40,004 nucleotides of DNA, taken from NCBI RefSeq assembly GCF_900068895.1, contig NZ_CDPK01000002.1, positions 269,366 to 309,369 on the forward strand, written 5' to 3'. The stretch's first letter is position 1; every line of letters starts with the position of its first letter. Made by a program: the position numbers and the translations under genes. Under the pieces are notes generated by a model. That model was not told the origin of the DNA. It did not search any database and saw only the letters and a program-made list of their open reading frames with translations. Positions 1-9,213 of the stretch are shown piece by piece. This DNA comes from Erwinia sp. ErVv1 (GTDB lineage: Bacteria; Pseudomonadota; Gammaproteobacteria; Enterobacterales; Enterobacteriaceae).

Positions 1-2
1 AA

Positions 3-87
<85 letters not shown>

Positions 88-185
88 AGGGGAAGCGTAT
101 TACAGTATCAAATCTGAAACTTCTCATCCTTTACCTTGCGGTGCTGGGATGGCCTGAAAAGCGCTAACAATACGGCTGGTGCGAA

Positions 186-270
<85 letters not shown>

Positions 271-298
271 ACTGGCCTTGCTCGCTCTGTTCACTCAA

Positions 299-335
299 GC
301 GGGGCGCATCATATCAGATGAAATACGGGTGTAAA
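299..335 (-). promoter_or_regulatory. Promoter of the tRNA-Tyr operon, with GC-rich discriminator
   Basis: On the minus strand there is a -35 TTTACA (330-335), a 16-bp spacer and a -10 TATGAT (308-313). A GC-rich discriminator, GCGCCCCGC, follows at about 299-307. This closely resembles the E. coli tyrT promoter, whose GC-rich discriminator makes it subject to stringent control and supercoiling. Stringent control here is inferred from that similarity. Confidence 0.9.
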
Positions 336-432
336 CCCCGCGCGCCCCGAATATCAATCGTTTGCCGCTTTTTTGCCCTGACTGCTGCATTGTCAGTCAA
401 AAAAGCCTTTTATGCCATGACAGACCAGGGCA

Positions 433-1281
433 TTACAGGATAATCGTGCGGTTGCCATAAACGAAAACGCGCTGGGCAAGCACCTGATAAAGCGCGCGAC
501 TCAACGCATTTTTTTCAACGTCGCGGCCGGCACGCATCATATCCTCGGCCGTATAATTATGATCTACGTGGATCACTTCCTGGATAATGATAGGACCTTC
601 ATCCAGATTGTCATTCACGTAGTGCGCCGTGGCGCCAATAATTTTGACGCCGCGTTCATAAGCCTGGTGATAAGGGCGGGCTCCGATAAAAGCAGGCAGA
701 AACGAGTGGTGGATATTGATGATTCGATTGGGGTAGCGCTGAACAAATGCTGGCGTCAGTACGCGCATATATTTTGCCAGCACCACGTAATCGGGCTGAA
801 AGCGATCAATTTCCGCAGCCATATTGTTATCGTGCTGGTCGCGGGTCAGACCTTCGTGGCTCTGGAAAATAAACGGAATATCAAAGCGCTCGACCAGCGT
901 GCGCAGGGTTTCATGGTTGCCAATGACTGCTGCGATCTCAACATCCAGTCCGCCGTAGGCGCTTTTCATCAGCAGATCGCCCAGGCAGTGCGCTTCCCTG
1001 GTCACCAGGATAACGATGCGGCGACGTCCGGCTGAATTCAGCTCACGTATCGAACCCTCTGGCAGCGCGCTGTCTAAATCGGCCAGCAGCGTTGCGTCAT
1101 TGAAAATGCCTTCCAGCTCGGTACGCATAAAGAAACGCCCGGTACGGTGATCGACGAACTCATTGTTCTGCACAATGTTCAGCTCGTGCTTGTAGCAAAT
1201 GTTGGTGATTTTTGCGATCAGCCCTTTGGCATCCGGGCAGATTGTTCTTAAAACTTTTCGTTGCAGTGTTTGCGGGTGCAT
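433..1281 (-). CDS. purU: Formyltetrahydrofolate deformylase PurU
   Basis: This cytoplasmic enzyme hydrolyses 10-formyl-tetrahydrofolate to formate and tetrahydrofolate. It balances the one-carbon pool and supplies formate to PurT in purine synthesis. The protein has 282 residues (E. coli has 280) and aligns with E. coli PurU throughout. An N-terminal ACT domain (about 8-85) is the site where the family senses glycine and methionine. The formyl-transferase-type catalytic domain (about 87-282) carries the NIHHS motif (Asn189, His191) and the essential Asp227 in DNLDEGP. The ATG at 1281 has an AGGA sequence about 10 nt upstream. The gene lies just downstream of ychJ on the same strand and ends next to the tRNA-Tyr promoter. 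Confidence 0.97.
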   Translation of the reverse strand: MHPQTLQRKVLRTICPDAKGLIAKITNICYKHELNIVQNNEFVDHRTGRFFMRTELEGIFNDATLLADLDSALPEGSIRELNSAGRRRIVILVTREAHCLGDLLMKSAYGGLDVEIAAVIGNHETLRTLVERFDIPFIFQSHEGLTRDQHDNNMAAEIDRFQPDYVVLAKYMRVLTPAFVQRYPNRIINIHHSFLPAFIGARPYHQAYERGVKIIGATAHYVNDNLDEGPIIIQEVIHVDHNYTAEDMMRAGRDVEKNALSRALYQVLAQRVFVYGNRTIIL

Positions 1282-1327
1282 TGCGATGGGGGTCCTGTCG
1301 AAACAATTCTTGTGTTAATGGCGAACG

Positions 1328-1786
1328 CTACTGGCCGCAGCATTTCTTAAATTTTTTACCTGAGCCGCAGGGGCAGCGGTCATTTCGTCCCGTTTCAGGG
1401 AATGTTCCGTCGATATAGTACCAGCGTTGTTCCTCACGAAGAAAGCGTGAACGTTCACTTATAAAGCTATGACGCTGATTTTCAGAGAATCTGGCAAAAA
1501 ATGTAACAAACCCTTCAGAAGAATCCCGTGGTTTTTTTGCTTCAATAATATGTAAACTTAACCACCGGGTAGTGGCAAAGCTCGCTTCAAGCGCCGGGCG
1601 AAAGCTCTCTGCGCCGCAGGAAGGGTGCCAGGTCGCGATCAAATAATCCGCGTTTTGCATCGCATAAGCGGTATAGCGCGAACGCATCAGCGTTTCAGGC
1701 GTTGGGGCTATTGCCATATCGTTTAGATAGGGGTGGCAACATAGGCTATACTCCAATCCGCTACAGCAGGGGCAAGGGTCTGACAC
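1328..1786 (-). CDS. ychJ: YchJ family SEC-C motif protein
   Basis: This is a 152-residue protein of the UPF0225/YchJ family; its function is not established. It has cysteine-rich SEC-C-like zinc-binding motifs at both ends: CPCCSG...CC near residues 4-17 and [14 protein letters not shown] at about 137-150. SEC-C motifs chelate zinc and in SecA mediate contacts with SecB and ribosomes, so a protein-contact role is plausible but inferred. The middle (about 25-125) resembles an NTF2-like YchJ domain. It is divergent from rssA and co-directional with purU 46 bp downstream. Confidence 0.93.
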   Translation of the reverse strand: MSDPCPCCSGLEYSLCCHPYLNDMAIAPTPETLMRSRYTAYAMQNADYLIATWHPSCGAESFRPALEASFATTRWLSLHIIEAKKPRDSSEGFVTFFARFSENQRHSFISERSRFLREEQRWYYIDGTFPETGRNDRCPCGSGKKFKKCCGQ

Positions 1787-1893
1787 ATTGACTCCGATAG
1801 AAAAATTAAGATGCTGATTTAAAACCAGGGCACCATGGTAACCGAGCAGCAGGGATGATGCTATTTGTAACTCAAGTCAACGCCAGAGGTGGG

Positions 1894-2811
1894 ATGAGAA
1901 AGGTTAAAATCGGACTGGCGCTAGGTTCAGGCGCTGCCAAAGGATGGGCTCATATAGGCGTTATACATGCGCTGGAAAGGGCAGGTATAAAAATCGATGT
2001 CGTTGCGGGCTGTTCCGTCGGCGCGCTGGTGGGCGCGGCTTATGCCAGCCATCGGCTGCCGCTGATGGAGACCTGGGTGCGGTCGTTCAGCTACTGGGAT
2101 GTTATCCGTCTGATGGATTTCTCATGGCGTCGGGGTGGGTTGCTCAGAGGCGAACGCGTCTTCAATCACGTCAGGCGGCTGGTTCATCACGACAAAATCG
2201 AACAGTGCGCCCTGCCTTTTGGCGCGGTCGCAACGAATCTTAGCACCGGCCGTGAGCTATGGCTTACTGAAGGCGATCTGCACCAGGCCGTTCGAGCCTC
2301 CTGCAGCATGCCGGGTCTGCTTGCGCCCGTTAGCTGGAATGGTTACTGGCTGGTGGATGGCGCGGTCGTCAACCCGGTGCCCATCTCTCTGACCCGTGCG
2401 CTGGGGGCGGATATCGTCATCGCCGTTGACCTGCAGCATGACGCGCATCTGATGCAGCAGGATCTGCTGTCCGTTACGCCCAGAAATGAAGAGGAGGCCA
2501 GCCAGTCGGTCCATAGCTGGGGAGGAAGGCTGCGACAAAGTCTGGCGAAAAAAGTGCAGCGCAAGGTTAACCAAAGCCCAGGCGCGATGGAAATAATGAC
2601 CACATCTATCCAGGTGTTGGAAAATCGCCTTAAGCGAAACCGCATGGCTGGCGATCCACCGGATATACTGATACAACCCTTTTGCCCGCAAATCTCCACG
2701 CTGGACTTCCACCGCGCGGAAGAGGCAATTGAAGCCGGCAGGCTGGCCGTTGAGAAAAAAATGGATGAATTACTTCCCCTGGCCCACCAGAATGCGCTGC
2801 CGGATGTTTGA
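1894..2811 (+). CDS. rssA: Patatin-like phospholipase family protein RssA
   Basis: This 305-residue patatin-family protein has a predicted serine acyl-hydrolase fold. It shows the glycine-rich oxyanion loop GSGAAKG (11-17), the nucleophile elbow GCSVG with Ser41, and the Asp-Gly of the catalytic dyad at Asp155 (VDGAVVNP). The C-terminal part, with IMTTSIQVLENRLKRNRMAG, is nearly identical to E. coli RssA. I chose the ATG at 1894 over one 39 nt upstream because it has an AGAGGT ribosome site 7 nt before it and gives the N-terminus MRKVKIGLALGSG, matching E. coli. It precedes rssB by 83 bp and probably shares its transcript. Its substrate is unknown. Confidence 0.95.
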   Translation: MRKVKIGLALGSGAAKGWAHIGVIHALERAGIKIDVVAGCSVGALVGAAYASHRLPLMETWVRSFSYWDVIRLMDFSWRRGGLLRGERVFNHVRRLVHHDKIEQCALPFGAVATNLSTGRELWLTEGDLHQAVRASCSMPGLLAPVSWNGYWLVDGAVVNPVPISLTRALGADIVIAVDLQHDAHLMQQDLLSVTPRNEEEASQSVHSWGGRLRQSLAKKVQRKVNQSPGAMEIMTTSIQVLENRLKRNRMAGDPPDILIQPFCPQISTLDFHRAEEAIEAGRLAVEKKMDELLPLAHQNALPDV

Positions 2812-2894
2812 ATGAGAATACGAAAGGTAATTCTGACGGGCACGGATGTTGATTATGAGCCACTATTGAGTTATCTGCTGTGTGAGGGGGGATA

Positions 2895-3908
2895 ATGGAC
2901 AAACCATTAACGGGAAAACAGATTCTGATTGTTGAAGACGAGGTCGTTTTCCGCTCTCTGTTGGACAATTTTCTTACTGCGCTTGGCGCAACAAACATAC
3001 TGGCAGATGATGGCCTGCAGGCGCTGGAAAAAATGAACCAGCTAACCCCCGACCTGGTTATCTGCGATCTTGCCATGCCCAGAATGAACGGGCTTAAACT
3101 GGTAGAACATCTGCGCAGTAAGGGCAGTGCAGTGCCTATTCTGGTTATCTCCGCCACCGAAAACATGGCGGATATCGCGCGCGTACTCCGTCTTGGCGTG
3201 CAGGACGTGCTGCTGAAGCCGCTTAAAGACCTGGACCGCCTGCGGGAGGCGGTTTACGAATGTCTCTATCCCTCTATGTTTACTTCGAAAGTTGAAGAGG
3301 ACGAACAGCTGTTTCAGGACTGGGATGCGCTGGTGCGCGACCCACAGGCCGCTGCCAAACTGCTCAAGCAGCTACAGCCGCCGGTGCAGCAGGTTATCGC
3401 CAACTGCCGTATTAATTACCGCCAGCTGACGATGGCCGAGCAGCCGGGTCTGGTCCTGGATGTGGCAGCCCTGTCGGAAAAAGATTTGGCTTTCTACTGT
3501 CTTGACGTCACGCGCGCCGGGGATAACGGCGTATTAGCGGCGCTTCTGCTGCGGGCGTTATTCAATGGGCTACTCCAGGATCAATTATCGGGCCAGGCTC
3601 CGCGTCTGCCTGAATTAAACGGCCTGCTAAAACAGGTTAATCTGCTGCTTCGGCAGGCCAATCTAAAGGGACAATTTCCTTTACTGGTTGGTTACTATCA
3701 TCAGGGTTTAAAAAATCTGATTTTAGTCTCCGCAGGTTTAAACGCCACGCTCAACGTTAATACCCATCAAATTCAGCTGAGTAATGGTATTCCCCTTGGC
3801 ACGCTGGGTAGTACGCATCTTAACCAAATAAGTCAGCGGTGTGACACATGGCAGTGCCAGGTATGGGGCGCGGGCGGCAGACTGCGTCTGATGTTGACGA
3901 CGGAATAA
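2895..3908 (+). CDS. rssB: RssB response-regulator adaptor for RpoS proteolysis
   Basis: RssB delivers the stationary-phase sigma factor RpoS to ClpXP, and so sets the switch to the general stress response. The protein has 337 residues, the family length. The N-terminal receiver domain (about 8-125) shows the acidic pocket EDE (14-16), the phospho-acceptor Asp58 in VICDLAMPRMNG, a conserved Ser/Thr in VISATEN and the Lys in LLKPLKD. The C-terminal half is the degenerate PP2C-like domain of RssB, with NGVLAALLLRALFNGLLQ conserved. A strong purine-rich ribosome site (GAGGGGGG) precedes the ATG. It is organised as rssA-rssB, as in E. coli. Confidence 0.97.
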   Translation: MDKPLTGKQILIVEDEVVFRSLLDNFLTALGATNILADDGLQALEKMNQLTPDLVICDLAMPRMNGLKLVEHLRSKGSAVPILVISATENMADIARVLRLGVQDVLLKPLKDLDRLREAVYECLYPSMFTSKVEEDEQLFQDWDALVRDPQAAAKLLKQLQPPVQQVIANCRINYRQLTMAEQPGLVLDVAALSEKDLAFYCLDVTRAGDNGVLAALLLRALFNGLLQDQLSGQAPRLPELNGLLKQVNLLLRQANLKGQFPLLVGYYHQGLKNLILVSAGLNATLNVNTHQIQLSNGIPLGTLGSTHLNQISQRCDTWQCQVWGAGGRLRLMLTTE

Positions 3909-4011
3909 CCGTTTAAGGGATTATTTTGCGCCGTGCGGGATTAGCAGGGCCAAAAATTGGCTTTACACTTGGGTAATAATCTTAATTTGCGCTGAAATGG
4001 TTTAACCAGGA

Positions 4012-4040
4012 TAAATCCACCCGTATACAACTGGTATACT
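4012..4040 (+). promoter_or_regulatory. Possible galU promoter
   Basis: The rssB-galU gap contains a good -10 hexamer, TATACT (4035-4040), inside a GTATAC...GTATAC repeat. It lies about 65 bp before the galU start. The matching -35 (TAAATC at 4012-4017 with a 17-bp spacer) is poor, so this is only a candidate. Confidence 0.3.
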
Positions 4041-4103
4041 CATCTCGTTTTTAAACTCGACATATCAAGTAATAACTTGAACGGCCTAAAGAGAGGTACT
4101 TTG

Positions 4104-5012
4104 ATGTCTGCCTATAAGTCTAAAGTAAAAAAAGCGGTAATCCCTGTAGCAGGTTTGGGTACGCGTATGCTGCCAGCAACCAAAGCAATTCCGAAAGAGA
4201 TGTTGCCGCTGGTTGATAAGCCGTTAATTCAGTATGTCGTTAATGAGTGTATCGCAGCTGGAATCACAGAGATTGTGCTGGTGACGCACTCCTCTAAAAA
4301 CTCGATTGAAAACCATTTCGATACCAGCTTTGAGCTGGAAGCTATGCTGGAAAAACGCGTTAAGCGCCAGCTGCTGGAAGAGATCCAGTCTATCTGCCCT
4401 CCACACGTCACCATTATGCAGGTGCGTCAGGGTCTGGCGAAGGGTCTGGGCCATGCGGTCATGTGTGCCTATCCGGTTGTCGGTAATGAGCCTGTGGCCG
4501 TTATTCTGCCGGACGTGATCATTGACGAATACGAATCAGATTTGGCGAAGGATAACCTGGCCGATATGATGCGTCGCTTTGATGAAACGGGCCACAGCCA
4601 GATCATGGTTGAGCCAGTGGCAGACGTAACCGCCTACGGCGTTGTTGACTGCCAGGGTGCAGAGCTTAGCGCGGGTGAAAGTGCGCCTATGGTTGGCGTC
4701 GTTGAGAAACCAAAAGCGGATAAAGCACCGTCTAATCTGGCCGTTGTGGGTCGTTATGTGCTGTCTGCGGATATCTGGCCTCTGCTGGCTAAAACCCCTC
4801 CGGGTGCAGGCGACGAAATTCAGCTTACCGACTCCATTGCCATGCTGATGGATAAAGAGACGGTTGAAGCCTATCACCTGAAAGGCATTAGCCATGACTG
4901 TGGTAACAAACTGGGCTATATGCAGGCTTTCGTAGAATACGGCGTACGTCATAATACGCTGGGCAGCGACTTTAAAGAGTGGCTTGAAAGCACTGTTGGC
5001 AATAAAAAATAA
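4104..5012 (+). CDS. galU: UTP--glucose-1-phosphate uridylyltransferase GalU
   Basis: GalU makes UDP-glucose from UTP and glucose-1-phosphate in the cytoplasm. UDP-glucose is the precursor for LPS core, exopolysaccharide, trehalose and UDP-glucuronate. The protein has 302 residues, the same as E. coli, and is nearly identical to it. It carries the nucleotidyltransferase signature [19 protein letters not shown] near residues 17-35 and VEKPKAD around residue 202. I took the start at 4104, not the upstream ATG at 4077, because AGAGGT lies 6-7 nt before it and the length then matches E. coli. The next gene, ugd, uses its product, and the 26-bp gap implies co-transcription. Confidence 0.98.
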   Translation: MSAYKSKVKKAVIPVAGLGTRMLPATKAIPKEMLPLVDKPLIQYVVNECIAAGITEIVLVTHSSKNSIENHFDTSFELEAMLEKRVKRQLLEEIQSICPPHVTIMQVRQGLAKGLGHAVMCAYPVVGNEPVAVILPDVIIDEYESDLAKDNLADMMRRFDETGHSQIMVEPVADVTAYGVVDCQGAELSAGESAPMVGVVEKPKADKAPSNLAVVGRYVLSADIWPLLAKTPPGAGDEIQLTDSIAMLMDKETVEAYHLKGISHDCGNKLGYMQAFVEYGVRHNTLGSDFKEWLESTVGNKK

Positions 5013-5038
5013 GTTTAATTTCTAACCGGGACAATTCA

Positions 5039-6379
5039 ATGAAAGTCACCGTATTTGGTATCGGCTATGTTGGTCTGGTTCAGGCTGCGGTTCTGGCCGA
5101 AGTCGGACATGACGTTCTTTGCATCGATGTCGACGAAAATAAAGTCGAAAATCTGAAGAAAGGGATCATTCCAATATTTGAGCCAGGCCTGACGCCGCTG
5201 GTTATGCAGAACTATGAGGCAGGTCGCCTTAAGTTCACCACTAACGCGGAAGAGGGCGTTAACCACGGCGTTATGCAGTTTATTGCCGTGGGTACACCAC
5301 CGGATGAAGACGGCTCTGCCGATCTGAAATACGTTACTGCCGTGGCGCGCACCATCGCGCAGCATATGAATGGCCACAAAGTGGTGATTGATAAGTCAAC
5401 AGTGCCCGTGGGTACCGCTGACAGAGTGCGTGCAGTAATGGAAGAAACGCTGAAAACCCGTGGTGCTGAGATCGCGTTTGACGTGGTATCTAACCCGGAA
5501 TTTCTGAAGGAAGGTGCTGCGGTAAACGACTGCATGCGTCCTGAGCGTATCGTGGTGGGTACGGATAATGATGAGGTGGTGGAACTGCTGCGCGAGCTTT
5601 ATGAGCCGTTCAACCGTAACCATGATCGCATGATCCTGATGGATATCCGTAGCGCTGAGCTGACCAAGTATGCGGCTAACTGCATGCTGGCCACCAAAAT
5701 CAGCTTTATGAACGAAATTTCCAACCTGGCAGAGCGTTTGGGTGCAGACGTAGAGAAAGTTCGTCAGGGCATTGGTTCAGATTCCCGCATTGGCTACTCG
5801 TTTATTTACCCAGGCTGCGGTTATGGCGGTTCGTGCTTCCCGAAAGACGTTCAGGCCCTGATCAGAACCGCAGAGCAGATTGGTTATAAGCCGCGCCTGC
5901 TACAGGCGGTAGAAGACGTGAATGACTCGCAGAAAACCAAGCTGCCAGCCTTTATCAAGCGTCATTTCGGTGAGAACCTGGAGGGTAAAACCTTCGCGCT
6001 TTGGGGCCTGTCCTTTAAGCCTAACACCGACGATATGCGTGAGGCTTCCAGCCGCGTGCTGATGGAATCTCTCTGGCAGGCGGGTGCATCCGTGCAGGCG
6101 TTTGACCCGGAAGCGATGGACGAAGCGCAGCGTATTTATGGCCACCGCAGCGACCTTAAGCTGATGGGAACCAAAGAAGCGGCCCTGCAGGGTGCTGACG
6201 GTCTGGTTATCTGTACCGAATGGCAGAGCTTCCGCGCGCCAGATTTCGATGTTATCAAAAATGCTCTTAAAGAAGCGGTGATTTTTGATGGTCGTAACCT
6301 GTATGATCCTGAAAGAGTCAGCAAGCGCGGATTTGTTTATTATGCAATCGGCCGCGGTGCTTCAATACAAATTGCATAA
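5039..6379 (+). CDS. ugd: UDP-glucose 6-dehydrogenase
   Basis: The enzyme oxidises UDP-glucose to UDP-glucuronate with two NAD+. The product is used for acidic exopolysaccharide, LPS core and as a precursor for other sugars. The protein has 446 residues, belonging to the longer bacterial Ugd type and not the 388-residue E. coli form. It has an N-terminal Rossmann motif GIGYVG (7-12), a central dimerisation helix with the conserved ELTKYAAN (207-214), and the catalytic Cys266 in [11 protein letters not shown]-terminal UDP-binding domain spans about 320-430. It sits directly between galU, which supplies its substrate, and an epimerase gene that can use its product. Confidence 0.96.
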   Translation: MKVTVFGIGYVGLVQAAVLAEVGHDVLCIDVDENKVENLKKGIIPIFEPGLTPLVMQNYEAGRLKFTTNAEEGVNHGVMQFIAVGTPPDEDGSADLKYVTAVARTIAQHMNGHKVVIDKSTVPVGTADRVRAVMEETLKTRGAEIAFDVVSNPEFLKEGAAVNDCMRPERIVVGTDNDEVVELLRELYEPFNRNHDRMILMDIRSAELTKYAANCMLATKISFMNEISNLAERLGADVEKVRQGIGSDSRIGYSFIYPGCGYGGSCFPKDVQALIRTAEQIGYKPRLLQAVEDVNDSQKTKLPAFIKRHFGENLEGKTFALWGLSFKPNTDDMREASSRVLMESLWQAGASVQAFDPEAMDEAQRIYGHRSDLKLMGTKEAALQGADGLVICTEWQSFRAPDFDVIKNALKEAVIFDGRNLYDPERVSKRGFVYYAIGRGASIQIA

Positions 6380-6393
6380 TTAACGAGGGCAGT

Positions 6394-7398
6394 ATGAAAT
6401 ATCTGGTTACCGGCGCAGCAGGCTTTATAGGGTATCACGTAGCACAACGCCTGCTCGCTGCCGGTCACCAGGTTGTCGGTATCGACAACCTGAATGACTA
6501 TTATGATGTAAACCTCAAGCTGGCCCGCCTGGCGTTAATTCAATCCTCTAACTTTACCTTTATCAAATGCGATCTTGCCGACCGCGAGGGCATTGCCCTG
6601 CTGTTCCGTAATGAAGGATTTGACCGCGTTATCCATCTGGGAGCACAGGCTGGTGTACGTTATTCGCTGGAGAATCCTCTGGCTTATGCTGACGCTAATC
6701 TGATAGGGCATCTGAATATTCTTGAGGGATGTCGTCATCATCAGGTGGGGCATCTGCTGTACGCCTCTTCAAGCTCGGTATATGGTCTTAATCGCAAGCT
6801 GCCATTCTCAACGGATGACAGCGTGGACCATCCCGTTTCGCTGTATGCGGCGACGAAGAAAGCCAATGAGCTGATGTCCCACTCGTACTCCCACCTGTAT
6901 GGCATTCCAACCACCGGCCTGAGATTTTTTACCGTCTATGGGCCGTGGGGACGTCCGGATATGGCACTGTTTAAATTTACGCGTGCCATGCTCGCCGGTG
7001 AGAAAATTGACGTCTATAACAACGGTCAGATGCGACGTGATTTCACCTATATCGATGATATTGCTGAAGCCATATTTCGCCTGCAGGACGTTATCCCGCA
7101 GCCCGATCGGGACTGGACGGTAGAAGAGGGCAATCCTGCGAGTAGCTCAGCGCCTTACCGTGTTTATAACATTGGGAACAGCCAGCCGGTTACGCTAATG
7201 GCCTATATTGAGGCGTTAGAAAAAGCACTGGATATCAAAGCTGACAAAAATATGATGCCTATGCAGCCCGGCGACGTATTAGAAACCAGTGCGGATACCG
7301 CAGCACTCTTCGACGCGATTGATTTCAAGCCTCAGACGGGCGTGGAGACCGGCGTCGCGCGGTTTGTTAGCTGGTATCGTGAGTTTTATAAGGTTTAA
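6394..7398 (+). CDS. NAD-dependent nucleotide-sugar epimerase, probably UDP-glucuronate 4-epimerase
   Basis: This 334-residue extended short-chain dehydrogenase/reductase has the NAD-binding TGAAGFIG motif (6-13), the Ser-rich ASSSSVYG strand (124-131) and the catalytic Tyr151xxxLys155 pair (LYAATKKAN). The pattern HLGAQAGVRYSLENP, with the later MRRDFTYIDDI, is typical of UDP-glucuronate 4-epimerases (Uge/CapI/LpsL type). These convert UDP-glucuronate to UDP-galacturonate. The substrate call rests on that resemblance and on its position 14 bp after ugd. A UDP-glucose 4-epimerase or other sugar epimerase is the main alternative. It ends at a bidirectional terminator before hns. Confidence 0.85.
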   Translation: MKYLVTGAAGFIGYHVAQRLLAAGHQVVGIDNLNDYYDVNLKLARLALIQSSNFTFIKCDLADREGIALLFRNEGFDRVIHLGAQAGVRYSLENPLAYADANLIGHLNILEGCRHHQVGHLLYASSSSVYGLNRKLPFSTDDSVDHPVSLYAATKKANELMSHSYSHLYGIPTTGLRFFTVYGPWGRPDMALFKFTRAMLAGEKIDVYNNGQMRRDFTYIDDIAEAIFRLQDVIPQPDRDWTVEEGNPASSSAPYRVYNIGNSQPVTLMAYIEALEKALDIKADKNMMPMQPGDVLETSADTAALFDAIDFKPQTGVETGVARFVSWYREFYKV

Positions 7399-7413
7399 CA
7401 GCAGGCGGTAAAT

Positions 7414-7443
7414 AAAAAAGGAAGCTTATGGCTTCCTTTTTTT
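7414..7443. terminator. Bidirectional terminator between the epimerase gene and hns
   Basis: The stem is GGAAGC (7420-7425), a 5-nt loop, then GCTTCC (7431-7436). It is flanked by an A-tract before and a T-run after (7437-7443). It can stop plus-strand transcription of galU-ugd-epimerase and minus-strand transcription of hns, which ends 94 bp away. Confidence 0.88.
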
Positions 7444-7536
7444 GTGGCTATCAGAAACACCACGGAGGGTAGAACGTTGACACCATTAAAATGTGGCCTG
7501 TAACGTAGACACGTTTAAATGCCGTCAGACTTCAAT

Positions 7537-7941
7537 TTACAGCAGGAAATCATCAAGAGATTTGCCGTCATCAAGGGCTTTCTTGATTACAGCGGGCGTA
7601 CGGCCCTGGCCGGTCCAGGTTTTGGATTCGCCATTCTCATCAATATATTTATATTTAGCCGGGCGCGCAGCACGCTTCGTTTTACCCGGTGCTTTAACAG
7701 CAGCCAGCGTTGACAGTAATTCGTTAGGATCAATACCGTCTGCAATCAGCATTTCACGATATTGCTGCAGTTTGCGGCTACGTTCTTCATTCTCTGCCTG
7801 AGCATGGCTCTCTTCTTCGCGGCGCTCGTTAACAACAACTTCTAACTTTTCCAGCATCTCTTCCAGAGTTTCCAGCGTACATTCTCTGGCTTGCGCACGC
7901 AGGCTACGAATGTTGTTCAGAATTTTAAGTGCTTCGCTCAT
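7537..7941 (-). CDS. hns: Nucleoid-associated silencer H-NS
   Basis: H-NS coats AT-rich DNA, bridges it and silences horizontally acquired and stress genes. The protein has 134 residues, close to the E. coli length of 137. An N-terminal helical, coiled-coil oligomerisation region (about 1-80, Glu/Lys rich) is followed by a linker with [18 protein letters not shown]. The C-terminal DNA-binding domain carries [16 protein letters not shown], where QGR (112-114) inserts in the minor groove of AT-rich DNA. It has its own promoter at 7991-8019 and is placed between galU-region genes and tdk as in E. coli. A paralogue such as StpA is less likely because of this synteny. Confidence 0.97.
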   Translation of the reverse strand: MSEALKILNNIRSLRAQARECTLETLEEMLEKLEVVVNERREEESHAQAENEERSRKLQQYREMLIADGIDPNELLSTLAAVKAPGKTKRAARPAKYKYIDENGESKTWTGQGRTPAVIKKALDDGKSLDDFLL

Positions 7942-8463
7942 TGTCTAAATCTCAAAATTATAAAAAAGTGGGGGGCTGTTTTGCCTGATAATAATAGAGG
8001 GCGTTAATCCTAACTGCAATAGATAATTTTGTAAGGAATTCAGAATAACAAGTCACTCCTGCATTTACGGCTCTTAATAATGCAGTGGGAAAGTAAATTG
8101 AAAGGCAATATCACTCTGTAACCCCCCTCGCTGACAGCTGCCATTTAGTAGATAAACAGCCTGTAAATTGCCTATTTGTGACAGCAGATGAGATCACCTT
8201 TTCAGTGGGTATACCGGCTAACTTTTAGAAAAGTCAGTGGATAATCACAGCATACATCCCATTTATTACTAAGCTATTGCAGGGAAATTGTTAAGGAGGA
8301 CATCTTTAGCGCGGCTTAAAAAACCAGCCTGGCCGCCTGTAGTAGAGACATAAACATCTTATGGGGATTATTAACCTCGGCTACTGGGTAGCGGTACGCC
8401 GCCCGGAGGGCTTGTGATACACTTTACGGTCTAACACGAACCCTGTTTCTGGAGTCGAGCACA
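7942..8463. other. Intergenic region between divergent hns and tdk
   Basis: This 522-bp gap holds the hns promoter near its left side. The tdk side has the sequence GATACACTTTA about 45 bp before tdk, which could include a -10 (TACACT), but no convincing -35 is visible. The middle is AT-rich with no supportable open reading frame or RNA gene. H-NS autoregulates in E. coli, so curved AT-rich DNA here may bind it; that is inference. Confidence 0.6.
7991..8019 (-). promoter_or_regulatory. hns promoter
   Basis: Read on the minus strand this is TTGCAG (8014-8019), a 17-bp spacer and TATTAT (7991-7996), near consensus for sigma-70. It would give an untranslated leader of roughly 40 nt before the hns ATG at 7941. 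Confidence 0.75.
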
Positions 8464-9090
8464 ATGGCTCAGCTGTATTTTTACTATTCTGCTATGAATG
8501 CAGGTAAATCAACTGCCCTGTTGCAGTCATCCTACAACTACCAGGAGCGCGGTATGCGCACGCTGGTCTATACCGCTGAAATAGATAACCGTTTCGGGGT
8601 GGGTAAGGTCAGTTCCAGAATTGGACTTTCATCTCCTGCAAAATTGTATAATAACGAGACTGCATTGTTTGATGAAATTAACGCTGAGCAGAGTATTGAA
8701 CCCGTTAACTGCGTGCTGGTAGATGAATGTCAGTTCCTGACCCGCGATCAGGTTAAGGCGCTTTCCAGGGTAGTGGATAATCTAGATATACCTGTACTGT
8801 GCTATGGCCTACGTACAGATTTCCGGGGAGAGTTATTTACCGGCAGCCACTACTTACTTGCCTGGTCAGATAAGCTGGTTGAATTAAAAACCGTTTGCCA
8901 CTGCGGGCGTAAAGCTGGAATGGTATTAAGGCTGGATCAAAATGGAGCACCCTTTAAAGAGGGGGAGCAGGTCGTCATTGGTGGAAATGAGCGCTATGTT
9001 TCCGTCTGTCGTAAGCATTATAACGCGGCAATTGAACAGGGTTGTCTACAGGCTATTCACGGTAAAACCGGCAATAAGGGCAGTAGCTGA
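8464..9090 (+). CDS. tdk: Thymidine kinase
   Basis: The enzyme phosphorylates thymidine (and deoxyuridine) with ATP in the nucleotide salvage pathway. The protein has 208 residues, the type II bacterial Tdk length. It has a P-loop AMNAGKST (10-17), DEC at 87-89 with the likely catalytic Glu88, and a lasso domain with zinc ligands Cys145, Cys147, Cys182 and His185. GGAG lies about 10 nt before the ATG. It is transcribed alone, divergent from hns, and ends at a shared terminator facing adhE. Confidence 0.97.
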   Translation: MAQLYFYYSAMNAGKSTALLQSSYNYQERGMRTLVYTAEIDNRFGVGKVSSRIGLSSPAKLYNNETALFDEINAEQSIEPVNCVLVDECQFLTRDQVKALSRVVDNLDIPVLCYGLRTDFRGELFTGSHYLLAWSDKLVELKTVCHCGRKAGMVLRLDQNGAPFKEGEQVVIGGNERYVSVCRKHYNAAIEQGCLQAIHGKTGNKGSS

Positions 9091-9171
9091 TCCGGGCTAT
9101 TCTGGTAGGCAGGTATATGAATAGCCTGCTTCTTATTTCCGTCGTCTATTAGTTTTATTAAACATTACTGG

Positions 9172-9202
9172 AAAAAACCCGCCACTGGCGGGTTTTTTTT
9201 TA
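9172..9202. terminator. Bidirectional terminator between tdk and adhE
   Basis: CCCGCC (9178-9183), loop ACT and GGCGGG (9187-9192) form a GC-rich stem. An A6 run precedes it and a long T-run follows. The two genes converge here, so it should work on both strands. Confidence 0.93.
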
Positions 9203-9213
9203 CACAAATTTTA

